A DNA stretch of 64,000 bases, taken from Chlorops oryzae (lineage: Eukaryota; Arthropoda; Insecta; Diptera; Chloropidae). Positions 54,498 to 64,000 of this stretch are shown here, piece after piece. Under the pieces are notes generated by a model. It searched no databases, had not been told where the DNA came from, and saw only the letters and a list, made by a program, of their open reading frames with translations. Numbering within the stretch: position 1 is the stretch's first letter; each line of letters starts with the position of its first letter. Both the position numbers and the translations under genes were made by a program. The stretch is from contig CM035806.1 in the NCBI GenBank assembly GCA_020466095.1, forward strand, positions 127,218,393 to 127,282,392, given 5' to 3'.

Positions 54498-56343
54498 ATG
54501 AATACTCGACCACTAAAGAAGGACATGCTGGAAATCCTGCATCGTAATGGTGTAGAAGTACCAGAAACTGCGACCGTGGTGCAAGTTCGCGAATTGTTCA
54601 ATTCCCTTACTAATAGGGCGAAGGATACTGATACTCCTGATCTGGCTATCTCTGCCGCTGTTCCTGCGGTCTCTGGTTTTTCTGCTGTTCCTGCTGTTTC
54701 TGCTGTTTCTGCTACTCCTGCTGTTTCTGTTGTTCCTGCTGTTTCTGCTACTCCTGCCGCTCCTGCTGTTCCTGCTATTTCTGCTGCTCGTGTTTTTGCT
54801 GTTCCTGCTGCTTCTGTTGATCCTTTTATTGTTACTGTCAACTCTGGCCATTCTGCCAATATGTTTTGTGGACATCCGTGCAATGATGCGGTTCATGAAC
54901 GCATTGTGCAATTAGAGCGGGAATTGATGTGTAAGGAATTAGAGTTGTTGCGACAGCAGAATCAAGCAAACATCCGTCCTGCTCCTCGCTATGACATTAA
55001 TATGATAGAATCAATGATACCGCCATTTAGTGGGGACGATGCTTGTGACGTATGCAAGTGGATCAATGATCTTGAGGATGCTTTCGAGGTCCTCCAGTTC
55101 GATAACCAGAGTCGATTTGTTAGCATGCGTCGATTACTCAGTGGCAGTGAAGCCTACTCAGACGGTGCATCGTTATGTTCTGGATATGCAAGAAATTGCC
55201 CATGCATTAATACCAGAAAGTGAACTAGTGGACATTATTATTAATGGCATTGGTGATACATCCAGTAGCGCTGCAGTTCTTTACGGTGCCACAACTATAC
55301 GCGAATTGAAAGCTGCTCTTATTCGATACGATCGATGGCGCTCTCGCCCAGTTAGCCGTCGATCGGTTAACGCTACGCCGTCAAATGTAACGCGCATGGT
55401 TCCTAAAGCTCCATCGGTTAACGATCCGATTCGGTGTTTCAACTGTTCCCAATTTGGACATTATCAAAGTGCTTGCCCAAAACCGAAGCGACCAAAGGGT
55501 TCGTGTTTCCGCTGTAATCAAATGGGCCACACTTATCGGGATTGTCCAGAACATTCTGTTGCTGTTTCGCAAACCTGTGAAAACCTTTCAAAGGCAGTAA
55601 ATGTAGTCAATGAGGATTTCACTGAAGATTTAGACGCGTTACAATTGGTAAGTGTTTCTTTGGGATCTAAAAAGTTGAGTAATGCAATATTCTCGAGTAC
55701 TCCTTCTCTTCTCGACTCCGGTAGTCCTAGGTGTTTTGTGCAGCGATCAATGGTCCCTAATATAAATTTGAGGACACTAGCTAAGACACAATATTGTGGA
55801 ATAGGAAATAAACCTTTACTATCTTACGGGGAGGTTCAAAGTTTTATTCGCCTTCGTAATAGAATTATTGAAATCCCAATTATTGTAGTACCAGACGCAT
55901 CGTTATTTGTGCCATTGATTCTTGGTCGGGATTATTTTAAAAAAGCCAATATCAAGTTAGTCACTGTTAAAACATACTATTCAATAAATGAACTTAAAAA
56001 ATTAAGCAAATTTAATGGGGAATTCAATATACCACTGAAGCGTAAAATTTATGTGCTTGGAATACTTCGGACTAAATTCAAATTAGATTCGGAAGGTCTG
56101 GGAAATACAAGTGATATGGGTGCCATCGATGGGGAAGGGTTGGGTGTGGTTTCGCGTGACCTAAATCAAGGTTTTGATTGTTTATGCGCCATTGACATTG
56201 CTTCAGAAACTGACGACCCTTTTGATGTTAATAGTTCCCTCCCTACTGTCAAAAGAAATCTGTTCCGTTCCGAAATTAAAGATGCATATTTTCACACAGG
56301 TTGGCCGAGCTGTAGTGGCGTAGGCATTGAAAATTTAAAATAA
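54498..56343 (+). pseudogene. Ty3/Gypsy-type gag-protease, one internal frameshift
   Basis: The first frame (54498-55223) starts MNTRPLKKDMLEILHRNGVE, followed by an Ala/Val/Pro/Ser repeat of about 60 residues (54650-54825; VPAVSAVSATPAVS-like), a coiled segment and the start of the capsid (MIPPFSGDDACDVCKWINDL). At about 55145 a deletion shifts to the second frame (to 56343): VHRYVLDMQEIAHALIPESE, two CCHC knuckles (CFNCSQFGHYQSAC, CFRCNQMGHTYRDC), and a retropepsin with LLDSGSPRCFV and LILGRDYF. Nothing beyond protease is encoded, so mobilisation would need enzymes in trans. Confidence 0.87.
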
Positions 56344-56440
56344 GAGTTGTAAATATTAAGAATTTTTAAATATGAAAATAGTCTTACTCCAGAAATAAAA
56401 AAAAAAGAATATTCTTAATATAATTAATAGTATCGATTAA
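56311..56440 (+). repeat. 3' LTR of the gag-protease element
   Basis: Matches 54350-54480 with about three differences. The gag-protease reading runs 33 bp into it before a stop at 56343. Confidence 0.88.
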
Positions 56441-56747
56441 ACAATATTGGTCTTGCCATGTTAGTTTCCCTTCGGCAACAAAATATTCTGCGAATTGGTT
56501 TCTGACCGCTTTAGCATCATTACTGGGTTTTCTTGGGGTTTTCGATAGGGAGAGCATAGAAGACATATGCTCTTCACTACGACGCCATATCCCAGGGATA
56601 ACTTCTCCATTGTCATTCACAAAATCAAATGTTCCCGGCGGAGAGTAATTCGATGTGATAGCCTGTAATTAAATACTCGCTCCTTGGTGCCTTTGTTGAA
56701 CAAGCCGGGGTAAAATCTTCTCGCCCAACCGCTTAAAATGGGCTGTC

Positions 56748-59672
56748 ATGAGCTTCAGCCCTTCAGGCATGGACGGAATACGTCCTTGCATGTTACAAGA
56801 AGGACTTCAGACGATAACAAGCTCCCTCATAAGGATCTTCAGGTCGAGTCTTTACCTCAATCATATCCCAGCGGAGTGGAGGAGGGTGCGTGTGGTCTTT
56901 ATCCCCAAACCGGGAAGAAGGATGGAGCAAACGCCTAAAGCCTATCGCCCTATCAGCCTTAGCTCATTTTTCTTAAAAACAATGGAAAAAATGCTGGACA
57001 GATATATAAGGGAGACATCATTGAATGTCACTCCACTGAACTCAAATCAGTACGCGTACCAAGTAGGGAAATCTACCGAGGTCGCCATTCATAACCTAAC
57101 TACTATAGTAGAAAGGGCTCTGGCGGCCAAGGAAATTGCCCTTGGGGCATTTCTAGACATCCAAGGGGCTTTTGACAACACCTCCTTTGATGCAATCAGA
57201 GATGCGATGAAGAGGAAGAACATATCGCCTCTCATAATAAGATGGACCATATCCATGTTGAAAAGCAGGAAAATAGAAACACAAATAGGCAGCGTTACCA
57301 AGCCAATCAAAGCCACGAGAGGCTGTCCACAGGGAGGAGTGCTTTCACCACTATTGTGGAACTTGGTTATAGACGAGCTGCTAACAATGCTGACAAAAAA
57401 TACGTACATTGTTCAGGGATATGCAGACGACGTTGTGATTGTCGTGAGAGGAAAATTCGATAGCACAATAAGAGAACGTATGCAAATGGGGCTCAATCTC
57501 GTTCACAGGTGGTGCTGCGACAAAGGGCTGACGTTACACCCATCAAAAACGGTACTTGTACCGTTTACTAATCGCAGAAACTTCAACCTGGGAACTATAT
57601 ACCTTAACGGTACGCCTTTAGAGCTGTCTAAGACAGTCAAGTACCTTGGGGTCATCTTTGACAAAAGGCTGAACTGGAATGAGCACGTAGACAATCTCAT
57701 CAGTAAAGCCACAAGACTGGTAATGATGTGCCAGCGGTTATACGGAAAAACTTGGGGACTATCGCCGAAACTTGTTTTCTGGTCCTACCAAACTATTATA
57801 AAGCCCGCTATTACATATGCGGCGCTGGCTTGGTGGCCAAAAACAAATCAAGGAAAGACCCAAACTGCCCTAAGTAAACTCCAACGTCTAGTATGTCTTG
57901 GAGTCACGGGGGCAACAAAATCATGTCCCACAGCGGCAATGTGCGCATTACTGAACATAACGCCTCTCCATATAACTATTCAGTATGAGGCGGCAAGAAG
58001 CGCACTTCGAATCCCCAATGCATTAATGCTACGAGAAGGGGATCTCACGGATCACCTACGCATCCTAAGAATGGTCCACCATGAGCCTTCGTTTCGGATG
58101 CGGGACAGCTGTGAAAAACAATACATCTTCCAGAGGACATTCGAGGTTGGAATCAGATCACGACAGTCCTGGAAAGATTTAGAGGTAAACTTACCACCAC
58201 AAACACAGATGTGGTACACAGACGGATCTAAACTCGAAAACGGCAACAGTGGTGCCGGAGTTTACGGACCGAGATGCAGTATTTCCGTACCGATGGGAAA
58301 ATATCCCTCGGTGTTCCAGGCGGAAATACATGCCATTGAGCTTTGTGTCAGAGAATGCATGAAAAGGCGTGTAACAGGAGCGAATATAGCGATCCACTCT
58401 GACAGCCAAGCGGCACTAAAAGCCCTACAATCCAATGCGATGGGCTCTAAACTCGTGCTGACTTGCCTACACCTTGTTAAGTTATTCCTTCTTATGAAGG
58501 GATGATCAACATATTCCAAAAAATTAAGGAAGACTTTATTTGTTTGGTAGTCTTTTATTTTTAAGGTAGGACCGTATTCAGCCGAAGCCAGAATCAGTCG
58601 TCCAAACCTTTGACGTTGAAACTCCAATTGTTGTTTTCTTAAACATTCTAATTTCTTTTATACTTATTCCAAGAGAGGAGAAATGTTATGTATATATAAA
58701 TGTTATGTATATGTAAATGTTAGGTATCTATAAATGTTATGTATATAACTTATGTATTTATAAATGCTGATTCAAAAGAGGAGAAATGCCGCACAGAATT
58801 TGGCTGACATCTGAGAAGTGTCAAATGACCAATTTGGGTTATGCCCAATTGATTCGATATTGGTATTCTGTCATAACACAATATCGGCTCATGCATTGCA
58901 TGTGTTTAGTTGCCTGCGTTTGATGTTTCGGCCTTCGTTCCGTTCAATGCTATAAGTGCATTGTTCGAAGTGTCTTGTTACTTATGCTTTCAGGCATACA
59001 GGGCCGTAACGTAAATTAACCGTGCAGGGTCGGTATGTGAAATGAGATTTAAGGCGCTAAGGCGATTAAGGGCGCTAAGGCGCTTATGTGTCATATTCAT
59101 GCAACAACCTTCTTCAAGAACTCTCAAAAAGTAACAGAGTAAAGTTACTGTGGATTCCTGGCCATGAGGGATACGAAGGAAATGAAAAAGCAGACCAACT
59201 GGCAAAGCAAGGTGCTGATTCCGACTTCATAGGACCAGAGCCCTTCTGCAACGTCCAATCGAGCTACCTTCTTGATGTACTAGAGGCCTGCAAGTGTAGA
59301 AAGGTTTCCAGACACTGGGCTATGCTTGAAGGCCTCAGACAATCGAAAAACCTTATTGCACCTGGCTGCTTTAAAGCCAGGGACATACTAAGCCTTAGTA
59401 GACTAGATCTAAGTCTACTCACCGGATTTATGACTGGCCACGGACCAGTGAAATATTATCTGAAGAAGATAAAACTATCTGACACAGATAGCTGCCGATC
59501 CTGCGAAGAACAGAGTGAAACTACTGTAAACCTGCTCTGCGAATGTCCGGCAGTCGCTGTTAAGCGACTTAAATACCTATACAAGGCTTTCATTCAGCCT
59601 AGTAAGGTGAGAACTTTTAACCCCAGATCACTCTTAGGACTTATTAAAAGCCTAAGGCTGAGCTGGCGTTAA
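56748..59672 (+). pseudogene. LOA-clade ORF2: reverse transcriptase and RNase H, split by a solo LTR
   Basis: Reverse transcriptase: KAYRPISLSSFFLKTMEKML, GAFLDIQGAFDNTSFD (catalytic D), GCPQGGVLSPLLWNLVIDEL, GYADDVVIVVRG (catalytic DD near 57425), and KYLGVIFDKRLNWNEHV. RNase H: WYTDGSKLENGNSGAG, FQAEIHAIELC, IHSDSQAALKAL, then after the solo LTR LLWIPGHEGYEGNEKADQLA. The C-terminal part has CRSCEEQSETTVNLLCECP. RT followed by RNase H is typical of LOA/I-group LINEs. Leaving out the solo LTR and one ACCT gives 2289 bp, exactly 763 codons, so the only break is that insertion. No endonuclease remains. Confidence 0.9.
58475..59106. repeat. Solo LTR (632 bp) inside the LOA LINE
   Basis: Begins TGTTAAGTTATTCC and ends ATGCAACA, flanked by ACCT at 58471-58474 and 59107-59110. 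Internal repeats are TAAATGTTATGTATAT units (58680-58760) and GGCGCTAAGGCG (59050-59085). It has TG...CA ends, a short duplication and no coding sequence, as expected after recombination between two LTRs. The parent family is not in this window. Confidence 0.82.
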
Positions 59673-60877
59673 CATCAACGCAGGATAGCACAATAGGCCA
59701 CCATTGGTCGCAGTGCGCAATTGTCCTCACAAATAGTAATAATGAACAAGCCGGGATATGGTTTCATGATTTTATCGCTTAAAGCGAATGCATCGTCAGC
59801 TACAATAATATAAGGTAGTATCCTTTTAGATCCTTTAAGTGGTTCAGCGCAGGCAAAGCGTAACCGCTTGGATTCGATCCTTTTATAGATTTCCGTATTC
59901 CGAAAAACAGCGCCGTCACTAAGTCTTCCTTGGCACCCACAGTCTTCAAAAGTGAAACAGTAGTTGGCATCCACAAGAGCCATAAGCACAATGCTAAAAT
60001 AATTTTTGTAGTTGTAGAATTCGGAGCCACTATTCATTGGGGCTTGTATCATGACATGCTTGCCATCTAAGGCACCAATGCAATGAGAGAAATTGCATTT
60101 CTCCTCAAACTCATCCGCGATTTTTTTCCATTCAACTTCAGTAGTAGGAATCTGAAAAATAATTAGAAGCAAAATTAGGATAATAAATTAAGAATTAATT
60201 TTTGATGTTTCAGATATTATTTCATAAAATGGAGGATAATAACATAGAAATCGATGCTATTTCGGGTGATACCACGGAAACTTGCGAAAAAGGTAATTCA
60301 AAATTACTTTTGAATAACTCAAGAAAAAAATTATTTTTCATATGTTTGTAGAAAATTGTGTGCCTAAAATAATAGATAATGAGGCCAAACCAGTATCAAA
60401 AAAAAGGAAAACTAATAATGAAGAGGCGAGACTACAAAAACAAATGGACGAAGCTTTCAACATTTTGAAAACCTCTAGCACCACAAAAACCAAAGGAAAG
60501 AGGAATGCGATATCTATGGCGAACTTATTGCCTTTAAATTGCGAAAATTGGACGAAGGTACTAGAGATATGGCAATGAACAAAATCGACAATATTCTTTT
60601 CCAGTTAAAAACTTGTAACAGGCAATACGGTAGCCCAGCATCAATGAGTGTCCCGACACCTTTGATTTCGCCAGCTTTTCCGCAGTCTTCTAATTCATCA
60701 TATACTACATATGAAGCAGAGAACTGCATGCGGTGTTTCAATAAACAATCATACTCAATCAACGCACAAAAAGCGAGTAACTTTCGCTCAAACGATCAAA
60801 CATGCCTCAATGCTTATTATGTTCATTCATTTTTACGCAAAGCATAATAATGGTTGTATGTCTACTTCGCTAAGAAA

Positions 60878-61437
60878 CGCACATACCGCATTCGAACCGA
60901 TCATTTCAAGTGTCAATGAAATGTTCGGACTGTGAATGCTCGTAGCTCGTTCGAACACTACTCCGTTTTTTGCGGTGGTCAGTTTGATTGCAACTCAAAA
61001 GCTAAGTTCAAACATTCAACAATACAAATATACAAAAGGCAAGAAATGAATGAGTGTACATTTTTGCATGCCCTTACGTTTCTTTGTTAACGTATACACT
61101 CCTTTGGCAATTTAATTAATAACTTCAGTTTGAATATCTGACATTTTTCGTAAGTCAACTGAAATGCTCACTGCTTAAATAATTTCAAAGAACTAAAAGA
61201 AAAGACGTCCTCGTATATATGTACCTACAACTTATAATCATACTCGTGTGATTGTTGTCACGAGCTCTTTGCTTCTAGGAAAGCAAAAACATTCTAAATG
61301 TTTTTGCTCTTTGTTTTTGAGTTGCAATCAAACTGACCACCGCAAAAAACGGAGTAGTGTCCGAACGAGCTTCGAACATTCACAATCTGAACATTTTATT
61401 GACACTTGAAATGATCGGTTCGAATGCGGTGTGTGCG
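60878..61437. repeat. Palindromic element inside Harbinger-2
   Basis: About 125 bp arms (60878-61003 and 61315-61437) are inverted copies, including CCGATCATTTCAAGTGTCAA and TTTTGCGGTGGTCAG. The spacer is about 310 bp and AT-rich. Exact ends and target duplication are not clear. It lies in the 3' part of the MADF-BESS gene and in an intron of the transposase gene. Confidence 0.75.
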
Positions 61438-62403
61438 AGTTTGAGCAACACTTCGTTTGAGTGTCATAATCGATTGTGCATGAAAACTTTCCATCATGCA
61501 CAAATCAAGAAAAATGTGATCGTTGCAGCTCTCTGATATGAAGATAGTACAGCACAATATTTGCAACCCTCAAGCAACGACTATGATATAGTCGAATTTT
61601 CCCTTGAAACTGATGCTGAAGTTACTGAAAGCTTCGAAACCATCTAGACATTAAAGTTTCATTTTCGTACACTTATTTATGAATAAATCAGTTTAATTTA
61701 AAAAGTTAATATGAAAGGGCGTTTGGAATACAATCCTGTAATGCATTTATCAAAGCATTGCACACTTCAGGAATAATTTTGGAAATGATCTGTGGTGATA
61801 TTTTGAACAAAAAATGTAGACTTTTGTAGCTGTCGCCTGTTGCCAAGAATCGCAATGTCACTTGCAAACGCTCTCTGACAGGAATTGCCTTTCTCCATTT
61901 AGTGTCCTTTTTAGCAATGTGTGGCCCCACTTTGCCAAGAAGTAACTCAAAGTCTTCCAGTGACATTCTGCAGAAGTTTTCATATAATCCACACGGCTCT
62001 TTTAAAAGATCCTGTACAAGATGTGTTCCGCCGTATCTGTTGAGTGTCAAAACATAATTTTATTAACAAATATACTACATCAACAAATTTTGTTTTTATT
62101 TCTCACCTTTCTCTGCTTTTGTTTAGAGACACCATCCACCACCTTCGTTTCATTTGTGTTTTTCTTTTCTTCTTTAAAGTTAAAAAGGCATTTGCCATTA
62201 ACAAAAAGGCTGCCGCATTTGCGACTTCGTCTTCCATTTCACTAACTACAAGTTTTTGTCAATTTCCCACTACGAATTCCCTTTAAACGAATACACGAAT
62301 GTGTAGTGAGGGCGCTCAGTATTTAGCAGGCACGTCAACGAATATTTGCCCAAATAGCGATTATTCAGCACTTGGCAAATACCGCATGTGTGGCGCCGCC
62401 TTT

Positions 62404-62518
62404 AGGCTGCATTTAGTATGAAGCTGTCATGTGATTGTTGTATTTCCGCAACAACAAATTACAACAAACACATGACACCCTACACTTCAGCTTAAGCTTC
62501 ATTAAAATTGCAGCCTTG
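62404..62518. repeat. Small inverted-repeat element at the Harbinger-2 edge
   Basis: AGGCTGCATTTAGTATGAAG (62404) is echoed by its imperfect complement ending GCAGCCTT (62517), with an inner pair TGTCATGTGATTGTTGT / ACAACAAACACATGACA. This is a likely small MITE with TTA-type flanks next to Harbinger-2. Confidence 0.55.
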
Positions 62519-63214
62519 GACATCTTATTACAAGTTATATAGTCTTCGGTTACATTACTTCAACCTACAATTCTCATAACCATTATGCCGATGAACATAT
62601 AAGAGGTAACAAAATTGCTCGAACACGCTGTTGCAATTTTTTCACGCACTCATAAATTGTGCAGATTTATTTTTGAAAAGAACAATTGCTACATCATCAT
62701 ACGCTGCACGTTAAATATATGTACACTGTGCCAAGTAAAAATTTAATTTTGTATGAACAGGGCTTCCAAAAATTTTTAAAACAAATGTAGGGAGCAGTGC
62801 TCGGATTTGAAAATTTTTAAAGGTGGTAGATTTTTAAACAAGAAGGGGTAGTTCGTATAAAAAGTTGTAGATTGAAAATTGCTTAAAAAACTAATATAAA
62901 TATATAGGAATATATCTCATCTGATCATGTAGAAAATGGAGAAAATTACTTGTTTTTAGGTATTTTCTCTTCTTTAAAAAAACAAGTTGAGTTGTGTCAT
63001 AGGACACCAGATAAGAACGAAGTTCATTATGGTATTTATAAATGTTAGTAAATATAATTCGCAGAAAGGTTTTTCGCAAAACTCAATTGTTTTTATTAAT
63101 CGAAAAATATATGTATACAAGACGGCTGTTTGTTGTTTTCAATTGTTTTTCACAAGCGAAAATGCGATACAGTATATTCAGCTTAGCTGCATTCAATTAT
63201 TTTCCAGACAATTT
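62519..63214. other. No gene recognised
   Basis: AT-rich; frames up to about 80 codons, rich in phenylalanine and tyrosine, with no recognisable features. Confidence 0.55.
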
Positions 63215-63945
63215 TATGCACACGGAGAGAAATAAGTTCCCGAAATATAATTGGAACCAATTACATATGTGATTGGAGCTTTGCCCCGATTGCATTATTA
63301 ATTGGAGCCAATTACAATATAATTAGAAAATGAAAAATACTCAATTACTCAATTACTTATATAATTGCATTTAAATTTATCATATATGTAATTGCGTTCT
63401 GAATACATATGTAATTACATCTGATTACTTTTACAATTTAAAGCATTGATGCAATTATATATATGATTGTATTTATTTTACAGTTTGTTCTTATATTTCT
63501 CAAATGGTTTATAATTTCGATCGTATATAACGTGTTTGAATTTTCAAAATCCTTAGGCACTCCAAGGGGCAGGTGGACCACGAATATGACGTGGTGAAAT
63601 ATATTCTGCCCAATCGTGGAGAATGCCCCTTTTTATATTGCTATATAGAATGTATTTTAAATTGCAGGGGATCACAAATTTAATTACACGCAATTATGTA
63701 TATAATTCGATACAATTACATATATCATTGCAGCCGATTATATATTTAATTGGACGGAATTATATATGTAATTGAAATTATTTTTTTTATCATTTGATAC
63801 AATTACATATAAATATAATTGGAGGCAATGAAAACTATAATTGGACGCAATTATGAAAATATAATTGCATCATACCCAATTACATATGTAATCCCTGCAA
63901 AATATAATTGGGTATGTGATATTTTTTCCTTGCGTGCACTTACGT
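63215..63945. repeat. Repeat built on an AATTACATATGTAATTG-like motif
   Basis: Some 20 variants of AATTACATATGTAATTG or its half TATATGTAATTG, in both orientations, occupy 63240-63510 and 63670-63910, separated by a non-repetitive core (63520-63660). The outer edges ACGGAGAGAAATAAG (63221) and TTTTTTCCTTGCGT (63922-63935) are roughly inverted, suggesting a miniature element with heavily reiterated subterminal boxes. Non-coding. Confidence 0.65.
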
Positions 63946-64000
63946 GAAAAACGCACCTACCCGAAATTTTTTGCTGTATTTTTGAGTAACATATCAGAAT

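Larger units (their letters stand above)
54350..56440 (+). mobile_element. Gag-protease-only LTR retrotransposon, 2.1 kb
   Basis: Direct repeats of 130-131 bp (54350-54480 and 56311-56440; TGTARTGGCGTAGGC...ATCGATTAA) are flanked by ACAAT at 54345-54349 and 56441-56445. The interior encodes only gag and protease; reverse transcriptase, RNase H and integrase are missing. It lies in the last codons of the Harbinger-2 transposase. Immediately after the 5' LTR, CAGTCGGTAGGAT resembles the tRNA-Ser primer region of some Gypsy elements, with its first bases changed. Confidence 0.9.
56710..59742 (+). mobile_element. LOA-clade LINE, 5'-truncated, with 13 bp target duplication
   Basis: TGAACAAGCCGGG flanks it at 56697-56709 and 59743-59755 and is part of the Harbinger-2 transposase coding sequence, which continues in frame across it. 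The element begins inside ORF2, before the reverse transcriptase core; ORF1 and the endonuclease are lost. The 3' end lacks a long poly(A); it ends ...CACAAATAGTAATAA. A solo LTR is inserted at 58475-59106. Confidence 0.92.
53886..60760 (+). pseudogene. MADF-BESS gene of Harbinger-2, split and frameshifted
   Basis: Exon 1 (53886-54227) is a MADF/trihelix domain: DVLQFLEEIESEPVIWNAAH, VHDAWRRVADKLKG, KKKKDSLMASFRTCLAKVK, YKPTWFAYEKMASFI. The donor is AG/GTAAAT. Exon 2 (60214-60292) and exon 3 (from 60352) follow good acceptors (TGTTTCAG, TTTGTAG), and the phases fit. Exon 3 has a basic stretch (SKKRKTNNEEARLQKQ) and, after a one-base frameshift near 60500, the BESS motif (YGELIAFKLRKLDEGTRDMA). 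The original first intron contains the antisense transposase exons and now two retrotransposons. The C-terminus is disturbed by the palindrome. The product would partner the transposase. Confidence 0.85.
54342..62237 (-). pseudogene. Harbinger-2 transposase gene, split into five pieces
   Basis: Exon 1: 62237-62107 (MEDEVANAAAFLLMANAFLT, RRWWMVSLNKSR). Exon 2: 62036-about 61706 (FCRMSLEDFELLLGKVGPHI, RLQVTLRFLATGDSYKSLHF), with GTGAGA/AACAG borders and matching phase. Exon 3: 60151-59756 (CIGALDGKHVMIQAP with the first D, GCQGRLSDGAVF with the second, PYIIVADDAFAL). After the LINE: 56709-56446 (KERVFNYRLSHR, then NDNGEVIPGIWRRSEEHMSS). After the LTR element, a TAA at 54344-54342 ends it (WQDQYC*). 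The donor of exon 2 is not recognisable. The VENAFG block with the catalytic E is deleted between RLSHR and NYSPPG, so the enzyme was dead even before the insertions. Confidence 0.88.
53608..62401. mobile_element. PIF/Harbinger element 2, with four nested insertions
   Basis: The termini AGGCGGCGCCACACATGCGG, continuing TATTTGSCAA, are inverted at 53608 and 62401, with TTA duplicated at 53605-53607 and 62402-62404. Subterminal TATTTGCCAAGTACCGA and ACACATTCGTGT boxes lie at both ends. Its two genes are a plus-strand MADF-BESS protein and a minus-strand transposase. Insertions: LTR element 54350-56440, LINE 56710-59742 (itself with a solo LTR), and a palindrome within about 60760-61470. Without them it is roughly 2.9 kb, normal for the family. 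Confidence 0.93.

Overview
The window is a 64 kb, AT-rich stretch of insect DNA, very probably from a dipteran. A true fruit fly (Tephritidae) is a guess from the mix of mariner, BEL/Pao, PIF/Harbinger and P-like elements; nothing here proves it. I see no confident host gene. Almost every recognisable coding stretch belongs to a transposable element (TE), and many elements are nested in others, as expected of pericentric heterochromatin or a TE graveyard.

Layout. 1-4.6 kb: non-autonomous inverted-repeat elements, including a 2.3 kb TAA-flanked element holding a second one. 4.6-10.1 kb (minus): a broken Jockey-clade LINE, then a Penelope-like element with reverse transcriptase, GIY-YIG nuclease and a hammerhead-ribozyme motif, then a mariner 5' fragment. 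11.2-13.1 kb: a TA-flanked pogo/Tc1-like element holding a 1.1 kb foldback. 13.97-17.8 kb: a nest of five or more transposons with readable target-site duplications (TSDs). 17.8-25.2 kb: inverted-repeat and hAT-like elements; one hAT-like element holds a degenerate Ty3/Gypsy retrotransposon. 26.1-27.9 kb: a palindrome of two inverted repeat copies around a hAT deletion derivative. 28.4-29.4 kb: zinc-finger and Harbinger fragments.

30.77-38.98 kb (minus): a complete BEL/Pao element with two 482 bp LTRs that read as identical, a tRNA-Tyr-type primer site and a 1749-codon open gag-pol. Downstream of gag-pol it carries a second, partial gag-protease module. It sits in one arm of an inverted repeat whose other arm runs into a 100 N gap. 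39.96-47.66 kb: a hAT transposase end, a dead THAP/P-element-like transposase gene and a partial duplicate of its 5' half, and a Harbinger copy with an intact MYB-like gene but a truncated transposase. 49.35-52 kb: a repeat copy, a hAT-type zinc-finger fragment and a homopolymer-rich stretch that may be poor consensus. 52.06-53.35 kb: an intact-looking 1293 bp mariner. 53.61-62.40 kb: a second Harbinger element with interleaved antisense MADF-BESS and transposase genes, split by a gag-protease-only LTR element, a LOA-clade LINE (itself split by a solo LTR) and a palindrome. 63.2-63.9 kb: a repeat built on an AATTACATATGTAATTG-like motif.

Best candidates for current or recent activity are the BEL element and the 52 kb mariner. 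The strongest structural findings are the hammerhead motif in the Penelope tail, the extra gag-protease module in BEL, the interleaved Harbinger genes, and a 0.75 kb repeat family whose terminal repeats have been hit three times by other insertions, with empty sites visible in the same window.
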